A DNA stretch of 64,000 nucleotides from CAYYMD01 sp964472875 (GCA_964472875.1 CAYYMD010000002.1:30953-94952), one strand, 5' to 3'; shown: positions 50,883 to 60,838, numbered from the stretch's first letter. Notes: a model not told the origin generated them from the sequence alone. Numbers and translations: made by a program.

Positions 50883-52847
50883 CTACCACATATTTTCGAT
50901 AAGCCGAGAAATATCGTGCCACATAATCCATACGAAAAAACCCAGCAGCAGTATCAAACCTATGGTCCAGACTATCGTTACAACCCTGGCCGGTACGGGT
51001 CTGCCGATTATTTTTTCTATGATAAGCAGCACTGCCAGCCCACCGTCGAGAACCGGAAACGGCAGGAAATTAATCACCGCCAGCACTACGGATATCATTC
51101 CCATAAAATACACAAACCGTACGGCGGACTGCCTGCTTACAGAGACCGCCATACTACCTATTCCAACGGGTCCGGCCATGCCGCCGGTACCGACCTCGCC
51201 CGTAATTAACATCTGCAACGCGGTATACTGAAGTGCGATAAAATTCACTACCTTCTCCGTGCCCCAGGCAACGGCCGCAAGCGGATTTGTCTTGCGAATC
51301 GTCACTTCCATGCCCTTAAACGGAAGTGTCGAGTTAAACAGAGAATATTTGTAATCTTCCGCATCGAATATTTTTTGGGAAAGCCGGCCCAACTCGGCCT
51401 GTTGGCTGGCCTGTCCCCGCCTGTAAGTTACGGTTACATCCTGTCCCTGAAGCCCCTTTAGAACGTTTATCATCTGCGCCCAACTCGCAACAGGCCGGTC
51501 GTTTATTTTTTCTATGACGTCGCCCGACATAATTCCCGCCTTATCTGCAACCGATTCCGCCGCGATGCCGGCAACCACCATGTCAGCCACATCAGGGCTG
51601 ACAGTTACACCAATCCTCTCCTGTCGGGATGAGGGCTGAATCTGCATTGTCAATGACTCTCCATCCCGACCAACAGTGATATTGGTCTTTTTACCCGCAA
51701 ACTGCTCGTTCAACTCGAGCATTTCGGGATGCGTGGGCCTTGGCCTGTCGGCAAAGGCGAGTATTATGTCGCCCGGTTTCAGACCGGCCTCGTCTGCGGG
51801 AGCGTCCTTTAATATTGAGCCGATTCGAACGCGCGGAACCATCCCCAAGACATCGAGTAGTTGATCTTTGTGCTTGCCGCCATTGATTGACGGGCGGATT
51901 TTGTAGGTTTGGCGCTCTGTTTTGCCTTTTCCAACCTCCCGCTCAACGGCAACCGTCACGGGTGAGCCGTCCAGGGTTTTTTGTATTTCTAAAATATCCC
52001 AGCCGTGCTCGATCTTTTTGCCGTCTATGGACACCACCCTGTCGCCCGGCCTGAAAGGTCCTGAGGGCAGGTAATCCCCTGTCTTATCGAATATCGGCCT
52101 CCATGGAGGCAATATACCGTACAGCACGCCGCCATGTTTGGACTTCTGGTCATCCTTTCGTATTTTCACCCTTGCGGTGCCCGTATATTCCCGCCCGTCA
52201 ACCGTGCGGCGGAAAACCATTTCGTGCACCTTCTTCTCCCTGTCCCAAACGGAAATTTGCAGGAAATCCTGGAAGGTGTTTACTTCTCTTGAGTTTATAC
52301 GCAATACCCTGTCCCCGGCCTTCAATCCCTTTTCATCCGCCCCGGCGGCCTGCGGAGGCGGGGCGCCCTGCCATGAGATTCGTGCACGTGAGGCGGGTTT
52401 GCCTTCGAGAACGTCGCCGACAATCGGCGCTTCGAAATTGATGCCAACCAGGCAAACTATGATAAAAAGCACGGCCGCCAGTATAACGTTCATCACGACA
52501 CCGGCAGCCACAACGATAAACCGTGCACCGACAGATTTATTCATGAACGAACGCGGGTCGTCGCTGGCGTGTTCCTGCGAACCGACATCCTCCTGGCCGA
52601 GCATCTTGACGTATCCGCCGAGGGGAATCGCACTGATGCGGTAATCGGTCTCACCTTTTTTGAAACCGAACAATCGCGGGCCGAAGCCGATGGAAAAACG
52701 CTCCACCTTGATATTTACAAGTTTGGCTGTGATGAAATGGCCCAGTTCGTGAGCGAATATCATTACCCCCAGGCCGATCACAAACTGCAAAATCGGCCAA
52801 ATCCACTGCGACCATGCCTGGCTGATTTCCAATGCTAAAAAATACAT
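50883..52847 (-). CDS. rseP: RseP-type site-2 membrane metalloprotease with four PDZ-like modules
   Basis: Intramembrane zinc protease of 654 residues, longer than E. coli RseP (450). The motif HELGH is at residues 33-37, and the C-terminal NFLPFPVLDGG is conserved. Between the active-site helices I count four PDZ-like segments: around KGLKAGDRVLRINSR, GPFRPGDRVVSIDGK, EAGLKPGDIILAFADR and KAGIMSGDVIEKINDR. E. coli RseP has two. It cuts anti-sigma factors within the membrane. It follows dxr by 41 bp, the common arrangement. Confidence 0.93.
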   Translation of the reverse strand: MYFLALEISQAWSQWIWPILQFVIGLGVMIFAHELGHFITAKLVNIKVERFSIGFGPRLFGFKKGETDYRISAIPLGGYVKMLGQEDVGSQEHASDDPRSFMNKSVGARFIVVAAGVVMNVILAAVLFIIVCLVGINFEAPIVGDVLEGKPASRARISWQGAPPPQAAGADEKGLKAGDRVLRINSREVNTFQDFLQISVWDREKKVHEMVFRRTVDGREYTGTARVKIRKDDQKSKHGGVLYGILPPWRPIFDKTGDYLPSGPFRPGDRVVSIDGKKIEHGWDILEIQKTLDGSPVTVAVEREVGKGKTERQTYKIRPSINGGKHKDQLLDVLGMVPRVRIGSILKDAPADEAGLKPGDIILAFADRPRPTHPEMLELNEQFAGKKTNITVGRDGESLTMQIQPSSRQERIGVTVSPDVADMVVAGIAAESVADKAGIMSGDVIEKINDRPVASWAQMINVLKGLQGQDVTVTYRRGQASQQAELGRLSQKIFDAEDYKYSLFNSTLPFKGMEVTIRKTNPLAAVAWGTEKVVNFIALQYTALQMLITGEVGTGGMAGPVGIGSMAVSVSRQSAVRFVYFMGMISVVLAVINFLPFPVLDGGLAVLLIIEKIIGRPVPARVVTIVWTIGLILLLGFFVWIMWHDISRLIENMW

Positions 52848-52888
52848 TTAAAATTCCCGTGATATTTATTCCTGCCGCTGCCGGAATT

Positions 52889-54046
52889 TCAGTTTTTTAT
52901 CGAACTTTCGACCCGACTGCAGGTCTCTTCCTCTGCGGCGAAAAGGTCTTCCAGCGAAGCGGAATCGGATGTTTCGGCCCCGGCTACCGCCTCTTCCACC
53001 AGCGGCACTATCCTGTCGAAAGTAATTTTACCGGCCAGGAACGCCTTCACCGCCGCCTCGTCGGCGCCGAGGAATGCCGCGCCGGCCAGGTCGCCCTTGC
53101 GTATGGTCTCGTAACCGATGTCTATCGACCGCTTGAAACGCTCGGTCAACGGCAGGAAATTCAGCTTCCCAAGCTCGGCAAGGTCAAGCCGCTCATACCT
53201 TCTCGACGCCCGCTTCGGATAGCACAGCGCCATGGATATGGGAAGCGTCATTTCCGGCCTAGCCAACTGCGCCATGATCGATCCGTCGCAATACTCCACG
53301 AACGAATGAACTATCGCCTCAGGGTGAACCACCACGTCTATCTGCTCATCCGACAAATCGAAAAGCCAGTGGGCTTCTATCATTTCCAACGCCTTGTTGA
53401 GCATCGTGGCCGAATCTATGGTGATCTTCCGCCCCATTTGCCAGGTCGGATGGTTAAGCACATCCTCCACGCTGGCGCCTTTGGTGTCTTCGTCCGCCCA
53501 GTCGCGAAGCGCCCCGCCCGAGGCGGTTATAATTACCTTGTGAATCTCGTCGTGGCTGCCGGAATAAAGGCACTGAAAAATGGCCGCGTGCTCGCTGTCA
53601 ACCGGTATGATACGCGCGGAGCTCTTTTTTGCGGCGGAGTTTACGATGTGGCCCGCCATTACCAGGGTCTCCTTGTTGGCGATGGCGATTATCGAGCCGC
53701 ATTCTATCCCCGCAAGCGTTGGTCTTACACCAGCGGTACCCGAGACGCCGACAAGAACCGCATCCGGATGGGTTTCGTAAATCAGCTCGGTCGCGGCATC
53801 CGGACCGTTGAGAATCCTGGCCCCCCCCGACACGGAATCCTTCAATTGCTCGGCCGCCTGTCCTTCAGCCATAGCGACCGCCTCCGGCTTATATTGCTCA
53901 ATCTGCTCAGCCAATAGTTCGTTGTTCTGCCCGGCTGAAAGCGCGCAAACGGTCAATTCGGGCACAGAATCGATTACTTCCAGCGCCTGCTTGCCTACGC
54001 TGCCCGTCGAGCCGAGCACTGCTACTCGTCTTTCTTCCATTACCAT
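52889..54046 (-). CDS. dxr: 1-deoxy-D-xylulose 5-phosphate reductoisomerase
   Basis: Second enzyme of the MEP isoprenoid pathway, 385 residues. The NADPH-binding VLGSTGSVGKQALEVI, the metal-binding IPVDSEHAAIFQCL region and ASGGALRDW are present. The C-terminal domain is complete. It pairs with ispF at 60296-60787, another MEP enzyme in the window. Its downstream gene is rseP, the common neighbour of dxr. Confidence 0.97.
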   Translation of the reverse strand: MVMEERRVAVLGSTGSVGKQALEVIDSVPELTVCALSAGQNNELLAEQIEQYKPEAVAMAEGQAAEQLKDSVSGGARILNGPDAATELIYETHPDAVLVGVSGTAGVRPTLAGIECGSIIAIANKETLVMAGHIVNSAAKKSSARIIPVDSEHAAIFQCLYSGSHDEIHKVIITASGGALRDWADEDTKGASVEDVLNHPTWQMGRKITIDSATMLNKALEMIEAHWLFDLSDEQIDVVVHPEAIVHSFVEYCDGSIMAQLARPEMTLPISMALCYPKRASRRYERLDLAELGKLNFLPLTERFKRSIDIGYETIRKGDLAGAAFLGADEAAVKAFLAGKITFDRIVPLVEEAVAGAETSDSASLEDLFAAEEETCSRVESSIKN

Positions 54047-54173
54047 TTCCCTTCATGTATGTTAAACAAACGGTGTATTGTCTGAAGACACTACGTCAGA
54101 GAAGCCCGTCGGTCAAGCGCATCTGAAACCCTCTGTACCGTTTCCAAGGGAAGCCGGTCACCCACACAGCAAA

Positions 54174-56489
54174 TCATCCCTGCGGAAATTCCAAATCCGC
54201 GTAACGCAGGACGATTTTCTTCCGGCCAAGGCCTTTGAAATCAATCACCGCCCGCGTGTTCGGCCACGACTGGGACATGCTTACGATTCGGCCTGTGCCG
54301 AATTTCGGATGCCTGACCCATAAACCGGCCTTGAGGTTCACGTATTCCGGCGGCATGGGCTCCCCTCCGCCGCTGGTGGCCGCCTCTATAATCTCCCGCT
54401 GCAGCACGTCGTCGTAGAAGCCGCTGCCGGCTGGCTTTTGTCTCTTTTTACCCCCGCTGCGTTTGTAGCGGCGTTTTGGCCTTGCCGGCTCGAATGTCGT
54501 GTTATCCTCCGGCCTGACGTGCTTGTCGCCGATTTCCATAAGGAACGGTGAGACGGCTTGTGAATTGGTGCGGCCGTGAATCATCCTTCTGCGTGCTGAG
54601 GTTAGCGTCAGTTTTTCCTGTGCCCGCGTCATGCCCACGAACAACAGCCGCCGCTCCTCTTCCATCTTCTGTTGCGCGTTCTCGAACCGGCCATCGCTTC
54701 CGGATGAATTCTCTTTTTCAAACGGCAGCACGCCATCCTCGCAGCCGACCACAAACACCACCGGAAACTCCAGCCCCTTGGCCGCATGCAGCGTCATCAG
54801 CGTTACCGCCTGGTCACCGCCCTCGAAGTGGTCCACATCCGACACCAGCGAGACCTGCTGGAGATAATCCTCCAGCGAGCCGCCGCCCGTTTCGGCGGAT
54901 TCGTCGAACTCCGCAGCCGAGGACACCAGTTCCGCCAGGTTCGCCAGCGGTTGATTATCATCGTCGCCGTCATCATCCTTCAGCGCGTGTTCCATGTGAG
55001 TGCGGTTGATAATGGCCTCGATAAGTTTACTCACCGGACCGTCCTTTTCCGCGGCCAGAGAATTCATCAAATTCACAAATCCGCTGACTCGTTTTGCGGC
55101 GGCCTTCTTTAACCCCGCTTCCTCCGGCTCGCCGGCCGCGGCCAGAAGCGATATCCCCCGCCTGGCCGCATGCGCCGCAAGACGCCCCACGCTCGTCGAA
55201 CCTATGCCTCTTTTGGGAACGTTTATGATTCGCCGGCAACTGACGTCGTCGGCGGGATTAACCAGCACTTTCAGATATGCCAGCACATCCTTGACCTCCC
55301 TGCGGTTATAAAACTCCACGCCCCGCGCGATGCGATACGGCACACCCTCCTTAACCATCGCCTCTTCCAGCACGCGGGAGAAACTGTTTAGGCGATAAAA
55401 AACGGCCACGTCGCCGTACCCGCCGCCGCCGGCCTGGTGTTGACGGATGGCCTGCACTACGTAATTTGCCTCGGCGTGCTCATCGTCGCAGAGAACGATC
55501 TTAACGTCGTCACCGCCGCTGCGGCTGGTCCACAGGGCCTTCTCCTTGCGTTTTTTATTGTGTGAAATCAGACTCGAGGCGGTGGTCAGTATCGCCTTCG
55601 TGGAACGGTAATTTTCCTCCAGGCGTATTACAGCGGCGTTGGGGTAGTCCTTTTCGAACTCCAGTATGTTCCTGATATTCGCACCCCGCCAGTGATATAT
55701 GCTCTGGTCCGGGTCGCCGGTGGCGCAGATGTTCTGATGCTCCATCGCTATGGTGTGGGCGATGAGATACTGGGCGTGGTTGGTGTCCTGGTACTCGTCT
55801 ATGAGCACATAGCGGAAGCGTTGCGACAATTCCTCCCGAACTTCCGGCCGGTCGCGCAGCAGATACGCCATCCGCACCAGCAAGTCGTCGAAGTCCAGCG
55901 CCCGGTTCTCCCACAACCGCCGCTGATATTCCCCGTAAACCTGCGCGACGGTTGTCTGGTAATAACTGTGGGCTTTCGAGGCGTAGGCATCCGGCGTGAA
56001 CATGTCGTTTTTTGCATTGGAGATGGTCCCGTGCACGGCCGTTGGGCTGAACTTGCCGGGACGGATACCCTGGTCCTTAAATATCTGCTTGATGAGCCGC
56101 CGCTGGTCAGCAGTGTCGTATATGGTGAAATTCACGTCGAGGCCCGCCTGGGCGGCGTATTCTCTCAGCAGTCGGGCGCACAGCGAGTGAAATGTGCATA
56201 TCGTCGCGCCGGTTGGTCGGCCCGGGCGGTTCGCGGCCGTGGACAGCCCCAGTTCCGCTACGCGCTGACGCATTTCGCCGGCGGCCTTGTTCGTGAAGGT
56301 TATGGCCAACACGTTACCCGCCGGCACGCCGCGGCAAATCAGATTGGCCACACGCCGTGTTATTACGCGTGTCTTACCCGACCCCGCCCCCGCCAGCACG
56401 AGCAACGGGCCGTCCATATGCTCCACCGCTCGCTTTTGGGGTGGGTTCAGGTCCTCGAGAATGTCCTCCGCAAGTTTTTCGTAAAACAT
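54174..56489 (-). CDS. UvrD/PcrA-family DNA helicase
   Basis: Superfamily I 3'-5' helicase of 771 residues, used in repair and replication. The motifs are intact: Walker A AGAGSGKTR near residue 35, motif II IDEYQDTNHAQ, motif III GDPDQSIYHWRGA, and motif VI FVGMTRAQEKL. The C-terminal KR-rich segment (KRRYKRSGGKKRQK) and a Tudor-like end resemble PcrA. It opens the minus-strand genes left of the non-coding stretch at 56490-56994. Confidence 0.95.
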   Translation of the reverse strand: MFYEKLAEDILEDLNPPQKRAVEHMDGPLLVLAGAGSGKTRVITRRVANLICRGVPAGNVLAITFTNKAAGEMRQRVAELGLSTAANRPGRPTGATICTFHSLCARLLREYAAQAGLDVNFTIYDTADQRRLIKQIFKDQGIRPGKFSPTAVHGTISNAKNDMFTPDAYASKAHSYYQTTVAQVYGEYQRRLWENRALDFDDLLVRMAYLLRDRPEVREELSQRFRYVLIDEYQDTNHAQYLIAHTIAMEHQNICATGDPDQSIYHWRGANIRNILEFEKDYPNAAVIRLEENYRSTKAILTTASSLISHNKKRKEKALWTSRSGGDDVKIVLCDDEHAEANYVVQAIRQHQAGGGGYGDVAVFYRLNSFSRVLEEAMVKEGVPYRIARGVEFYNRREVKDVLAYLKVLVNPADDVSCRRIINVPKRGIGSTSVGRLAAHAARRGISLLAAAGEPEEAGLKKAAAKRVSGFVNLMNSLAAEKDGPVSKLIEAIINRTHMEHALKDDDGDDDNQPLANLAELVSSAAEFDESAETGGGSLEDYLQQVSLVSDVDHFEGGDQAVTLMTLHAAKGLEFPVVFVVGCEDGVLPFEKENSSGSDGRFENAQQKMEEERRLLFVGMTRAQEKLTLTSARRRMIHGRTNSQAVSPFLMEIGDKHVRPEDNTTFEPARPKRRYKRSGGKKRQKPAGSGFYDDVLQREIIEAATSGGGEPMPPEYVNLKAGLWVRHPKFGTGRIVSMSQSWPNTRAVIDFKGLGRKKIVLRYADLEFPQG

Positions 56490-56589
56490 AATTGCAATCT
56501 ACTATAACGCACACCGCCGCCGCGACCAAGCCCGTGACGGATTTGGTGAAAAATTTCTTTTATGTAACTAAAGCAGGCCGATGCAATGC

Positions 56590-56858
56590 CGATGTAATTA
56601 TGTGTAATTGATACGCTCATGGAAGGCCTCTTCAAAAAGACGACGAACAGTTACAGCATTTCACCGGTTATGTCCCGGGCCGCTCCGGAGGGTGTGCAGC
56701 GTTATCATACGCCGTGCAACCGAGCGGCCCGACGCTATTATTTAATCCAGGGGCTTGGCAGCGGGCACGGCATGCTTTGATAAGTCCATCAATCGGTCGC
56801 GCAGGACGAATCAGGGCGGCAGAGCGGGCGGTTCGAAAGGACCGCCTGCTCTTTTTTT
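56590..56858 (+). ncRNA. Candidate structured small RNA upstream of murA
   Basis: The 505 bp between uvrD and murA holds no convincing protein gene but ends in a strong plus-strand terminator, so some plus-strand transcript must stop here. Within it a long hairpin at 56677-56730 has the perfect 9-base stem GGGCCGCTC/GAGCGGCCC, with an inner stem TGCAGCGT/ACGC..TGCA. A second stem GGGCTT/AAGTCC (56752-56787) follows. I find no match in mind to RNase P, tmRNA, SRP RNA or a common riboswitch. The 5' end is unknown. Confidence 0.4.
56821..56858 (+). terminator. Strong rho-independent terminator
   Basis: AGAGCGGGCGGT pairs with ACCGCCTGCTCT (one G-U), loop of 8 bases, followed by six T. It is oriented for the plus strand and has no upstream plus-strand gene within the preceding 330 bp. 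Confidence 0.85.
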
Positions 56859-56940
56859 GGTTTATTTCTCGCTATCCAGCGCTACATCCGCCGGTGCGGC
56901 GGCAACGCTGTTATCCGCCGGAAGAGAAAAATGCATATTG

Positions 56941-56970
56941 TTGCAGAAGGACCCGCCAGCGCGGTATTGT
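56941..56970 (+). promoter_or_regulatory. Candidate murA promoter
   Basis: TTGCAG (56941-56946) and TATTGT (56965-56970) with an 18-base spacer, 24 bases before the murA start. The matches are moderate. Confidence 0.3.
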
Positions 56971-56994
56971 GTGTTTTTCTGACAGGAACGCATT

Positions 56995-58266
56995 ATGGAT
57001 AAATTCGTAATCGACGGCGGCAGGAGACTTTCCGGACAGGTCAAAATCAGCGGCTCCAAAAACGCCGCTCTACCGATAATGGCCGCGGCCGTGCTCGGCA
57101 AAGGCCCGAGCATAATATCCGACGTGCCGGACCTTGCAGACGTGCGCCACATGTGCGATCTGCTGGGCGACCTGGGAGCCGGAGTCCGCCGCGACGAACA
57201 GAACCGTCTTCATATAGACCCGGCCGGCGTGGAAAAAGGCGAAGGGCACGCCGAATACGAGCGCGTTCGCAAGATGCGCGCCAGCGTGTGCGTGCTTGGC
57301 CCGCTGCTCGCCCGGCGGGGCAAGGCGCGAGTGGCCATGCCCGGAGGATGCGCCATCGGCGCGCGGCCTATAGATTTGCATATCCGCGGGCTTGGCGCGC
57401 TGGGGGCGAATATAAAACTCGACCAGGGCGACATTGTCGCCACCAGCAAACGGCTCCGCGGCGCTGAGATGTTCCTTGGCGGTCCGTTCGGCTCGACGGT
57501 GCTGGGCACGGCCAACGTGATAATGGCCGCCACCTTGGCCGAGGGAACCACCGTCATAGAATCGGCAGCATGCGAGCCGGAGGTAGCCGACCTGGCCGCG
57601 TTTCTCAACTCGATGGGCGCGAAAGTCCGCGGCGCAGGCACGCCCAAGGTCGTCGTAGAAGGCGTTGACAATCTGTCCGGCGCAGAACATACGGTAATAC
57701 CGGACAGAATCGAGGCCGGCACATTCATGATGGCCGCGGCCATAACTAACGGTCAGCTTAATCTGCAAAACATCCGCACCGACCACATGATGGCCGTAGT
57801 GGACAAACTCCGCCAGGTGGGCATCACCGTCGAGCCCAGCGACGGCGGTGTCGAGGTGGCGTCGCTGCGCCGGCTGAACCCGGCCGATGTAACGACACAA
57901 CCGTACCCCGGCTTCCCTACCGACCTCCAGGCGCAACTGACCGCCCTGCTGTCACTGGCCGAGGGGAACAGCGTGATAACCGAAAAAATCTTTCCCGACC
58001 GGTTCCTGCACGTGGCCGAACTGCTCCGCATGGGGGCGAACATCCGCAAGGAAGGGCCGACCTCCATCGTCACCGGCGTCAAGCACCTCATCGGCGCGCC
58101 GGTGATGGCCTCGGACCTGCGTGCCTCGGCCGCGCTTGTGCTGGCCGGGCTGGTCGCACGCGGCGAAACGACCATATCGCGCGTGTATCACATAGATCGC
58201 GGCTACGAGCGGATAGAATCCAAACTTGCCCCGCTGGGTGCGGAAATCAGCCGCGAGGCCGAGTAA
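56995..58266 (+). CDS. murA: UDP-N-acetylglucosamine 1-carboxyvinyltransferase
   Basis: First committed step of peptidoglycan synthesis, 423 residues. The active-site loop reads MPGGCAIGARPIDLHIRG, which keeps the catalytic cysteine that is the fosfomycin target. The opening GSKNAALPIMAAAVLG and the C-terminal DLRASAALVLAGLVA are standard. Its presence fits the LysM protein in showing that this organism makes peptidoglycan. Confidence 0.97.
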   Translation: MDKFVIDGGRRLSGQVKISGSKNAALPIMAAAVLGKGPSIISDVPDLADVRHMCDLLGDLGAGVRRDEQNRLHIDPAGVEKGEGHAEYERVRKMRASVCVLGPLLARRGKARVAMPGGCAIGARPIDLHIRGLGALGANIKLDQGDIVATSKRLRGAEMFLGGPFGSTVLGTANVIMAATLAEGTTVIESAACEPEVADLAAFLNSMGAKVRGAGTPKVVVEGVDNLSGAEHTVIPDRIEAGTFMMAAAITNGQLNLQNIRTDHMMAVVDKLRQVGITVEPSDGGVEVASLRRLNPADVTTQPYPGFPTDLQAQLTALLSLAEGNSVITEKIFPDRFLHVAELLRMGANIRKEGPTSIVTGVKHLIGAPVMASDLRASAALVLAGLVARGETTISRVYHIDRGYERIESKLAPLGAEISREAE

Positions 58267-58270
58267 CACC

Positions 58271-58756
58271 TCACCGCCGCGATGCGCACAGAGCCACGGC
58301 CAGGGCATCGGCGACATCCGGCGGCGAGGGAATCTGGGGCAAGTTGCATATCGCCTGAATCGCCCGCTGAACCTGACTCTTTGAGGCGTGCCCGTTGCCG
58401 GTCAGGGCCTTTTTTATGTTCGTGGCCGAGAGATTCATTATCTCCACCCTTTCCTGCCGACATGCCAGCATGACCGCGCCGCGAGCGTGAGCCATCAGTA
58501 TCGCCGTGCGGGGGTGTTTGTAATGGGCATAGAGTTTTTCGATGGCGGCCGTGCGCGGAGAATGCTCGCGCAGCACCTCCGTGATGCCGGCGTGGATTTC
58601 CTCGATACGCTGGGGCAGTTCCGACTTACTGTCTGTGCGGATCGCCCCTGCTTCGAGAATCTTGTAATCCCTGCCCGATAACTCCACCACCGCATAGCCG
58701 GTGATGTTCAGTCCCGGGTCAACGCCGAGTATTACCCTGTTCGCTTCATTTGCCAT
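58271..58756 (-). CDS. ruvC: Holliday junction resolvase RuvC
   Basis: Endonuclease of 161 residues that resolves Holliday junctions. The acidic catalytic residues are in place: VDPGLNITGYAVV, AIEKLYAHYKH and the late PPDVADALAVALC. No ruvA or ruvB is adjacent. It converges with murA, 4 bp away, and is last in the minus-strand run lysC, nuclease, ispF, cysS, ruvC. Confidence 0.96.
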   Translation of the reverse strand: MANEANRVILGVDPGLNITGYAVVELSGRDYKILEAGAIRTDSKSELPQRIEEIHAGITEVLREHSPRTAAIEKLYAHYKHPRTAILMAHARGAVMLACRQERVEIMNLSATNIKKALTGNGHASKSQVQRAIQAICNLPQIPSPPDVADALAVALCASRR

Positions 58757-58843
58757 GATGGTAAGATAATGCTCCCGTTTGAATAAGACAACGTGTTGAA
58801 ATCCAAAACACTTTCGGCCTCACGGTTCTCCGGAATTATTGCT

Positions 58844-60259
58844 TTACGGTCTTGCCTTCCACTTTGTCCCTTCGGGCGTGTCTTCCAGTTCTATTCCGAC
58901 CCCGGCCAGTTCGTCGCGTATGGCGTCGGCGCGGGCGAAGTCTTTCGCCTTGCGGGCCTCGTTCCGCTCGGCAATCTTATGCTGGATTTCCTCGGCGGCG
59001 ATGGGCAGTTCCTTCGCCTGCATATCCTCGAAGCCGAAACCCAGAACCTGGTCCATCTCCCGCAGCGTGGCGTAGATATCCTGCGGCCGCGCGGATTCAT
59101 CCTTCAGCACCTTCCACATGGCCGCCAATGCGCGCGGGGCGTTCAGGTCGTCCATAATCGCTTCGTCGAACTCGCCGAGATACTCACCCAGCGGCTCGCC
59201 CGTCTGCCCCCCACTTTTTTCCTTCAGTTCGATTACACCGTCCCGCAGGCGGCCCACCGCGCTTGCGGCCGCATCCATACCCTCCCACGAAAACGCCAGT
59301 TGCTGACGGTAGTGCGCCTGCATGAGGAAGTAGCGGTATGCAAGCGGCTCGTAGCCGGCCTCGATGATGCGGTCCAGCGTGAGGAACTGGCCCGAGGATT
59401 TGCTCATCCGGCCGCCTTCTGCGTCGCCTTTGGGCATGGTCAGGAACTCGGCGTGCATCCACCAGTTGCACCATTCGTGCCCGAGTGCGGCCTCTGCCTG
59501 TGCTATCTCGTTGGTGTGATGCACCGCCACGTGGTCGATGCCGCCGCAGTGAATGTCAAGCCGCTCGCCGAGATGCTTTATCGCCATGGCCGCGCACTCG
59601 ATGTGCCAGCCGGGAAAACCAACGCCCCACGGCGAGTCCCACTCCATCAGGCGCTGCTTGTCTTTGGGCGAGAATTTCCACAGGGCGAAGTCGGTGGGAT
59701 TCTTCTTGCCCGCGGCCATCTCCACCCTCGCCCCGGCCCGGAGACCCTCAAGGTCCAGGCGGGCGAGCTTACCGTAGTCCGGCATTTTCGACGTGTCGAA
59801 ATACACGCCGTCGTCGATGGTATATGCGTAGCCGTTATGCTCGATTTTCCTGACCAGGTCGATCTGCTCGGCGATGTGCTCGGTGGCGCGGCACCATACG
59901 TCCGGCTCGATCAGGTTCAGTCGGTGCATGTCGCTCTTGAACGCATCCCAGTAGAACTGGGCTATCTCCCAGACGGTCTTGCCTTCGCGCTTGGCGCCGA
60001 GTTCCATCTTATCCTCGCCGGTGTCGGCATCGGAGACAAGGTGCCCCACATCGGTAACGTTCATGACGTGTTTTACCTCGTAGCCGGCCCGGACCAGCGC
60101 CCGCTTGAGTATATCCTCGAACACGTACGTCCGCAGGTTGCCGATATGCGCGTAGTTGTAAACGGTCGGCCCGCAGGTGTACAGGCGGACCTTTCCCGGC
60201 TCAATGGGCTGGAATTCATCCACCCGCCGCGTCATCGTGTTGTAAAGTCTAATGCTCAT
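58844..60259 (-). CDS. cysS: Cysteinyl-tRNA synthetase
   Basis: Class I aminoacyl-tRNA synthetase of 471 residues. The zinc/active-site TCGPTVYNYAHIGNLR includes the HIGH motif, HIGHLY modified to HIGN, and KMSKS is present as RMSKSSGQF. GWHIECAAMA is the conserved zinc-binding region. It is 36 bp after ispF. Confidence 0.97.
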   Translation of the reverse strand: MSIRLYNTMTRRVDEFQPIEPGKVRLYTCGPTVYNYAHIGNLRTYVFEDILKRALVRAGYEVKHVMNVTDVGHLVSDADTGEDKMELGAKREGKTVWEIAQFYWDAFKSDMHRLNLIEPDVWCRATEHIAEQIDLVRKIEHNGYAYTIDDGVYFDTSKMPDYGKLARLDLEGLRAGARVEMAAGKKNPTDFALWKFSPKDKQRLMEWDSPWGVGFPGWHIECAAMAIKHLGERLDIHCGGIDHVAVHHTNEIAQAEAALGHEWCNWWMHAEFLTMPKGDAEGGRMSKSSGQFLTLDRIIEAGYEPLAYRYFLMQAHYRQQLAFSWEGMDAAASAVGRLRDGVIELKEKSGGQTGEPLGEYLGEFDEAIMDDLNAPRALAAMWKVLKDESARPQDIYATLREMDQVLGFGFEDMQAKELPIAAEEIQHKIAERNEARKAKDFARADAIRDELAGVGIELEDTPEGTKWKARP

Positions 60260-60295
60260 GGATTTTTGCTTTCATCCCTCCCGGCTCGCGTCGTT

Positions 60296-60778
60296 CTACC
60301 GCTCGATTAGGCACACAACCACAAACGCCGCCAAGCCCTCACCCGCGCCGACGGCGCCCATACCCTCGTTGGTCTTGGCTTTGACGGAAACGGCCGCGGG
60401 GTCCACGGCCAGCATCCGGGCGATGCTCTGTCGCATTTTATCGCGGTGCGGTCCGATTTTCGGCGATTCTGTTATTATTGTAACATCGCAGTTGCCCACG
60501 CGGCAGTTCCGCTCGGCCGCCAGGTTCATCGCGTGTGCGACGAATACGCTGCTGTCGGCCCCGGCCCAGCGGTCGTCCGTCTCGGGAAAGTGCCGGCCTA
60601 TATCCCCGGCGGCCACCGCCCCGAGTATAGCATCGGTCACCGCATGCAGAACAACGTCGTTGTCGCTGTGGCCGATAAGCATGCGGTCGTGCGGTATCCT
60701 CACGCCGCCCAGGATTATCTCCGCCCCGCCGCAGGCGGCGTCGAAACGGTGCGAATCGTAACCGAGTCCTACTCTCAT
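60296..60778 (-). CDS. ispF: 2-C-methyl-D-erythritol 2,4-cyclodiphosphate synthase
   Basis: MEP isoprenoid enzyme of about 160 residues. The metal motif GLGYDSHRF and HSDNDVVLHAVTDAILGA are intact, as are the substrate residues in the TNEGMGAVGAGEG region. Starts at 60778, 60781 and a GTG at 60787 are all possible. It is alone (not fused to IspD) and next to cysS. Confidence 0.95.
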   Translation of the reverse strand: MRVGLGYDSHRFDAACGGAEIILGGVRIPHDRMLIGHSDNDVVLHAVTDAILGAVAAGDIGRHFPETDDRWAGADSSVFVAHAMNLAAERNCRVGNCDVTIITESPKIGPHRDKMRQSIARMLAVDPAAVSVKAKTNEGMGAVGAGEGLAAFVVVCLIER

Positions 60779-60838
60779 CATGCACACAGGTTATTGTAAA
60801 TCCACTTTCCCGGCAAGTTTCCGCTCATATTACCTGCT

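Noticed and set aside
56714..57010. 98-codon open frame upstream of murA
   Set aside because: It runs across the terminator and into murA, has no ribosome binding site, and its translation resembles noise.
58793..60310. 505-codon open frame on the plus strand
   Set aside because: It lies entirely antisense to cysS, which has all class I synthetase motifs; the frame is open because of GC-biased codon positions.
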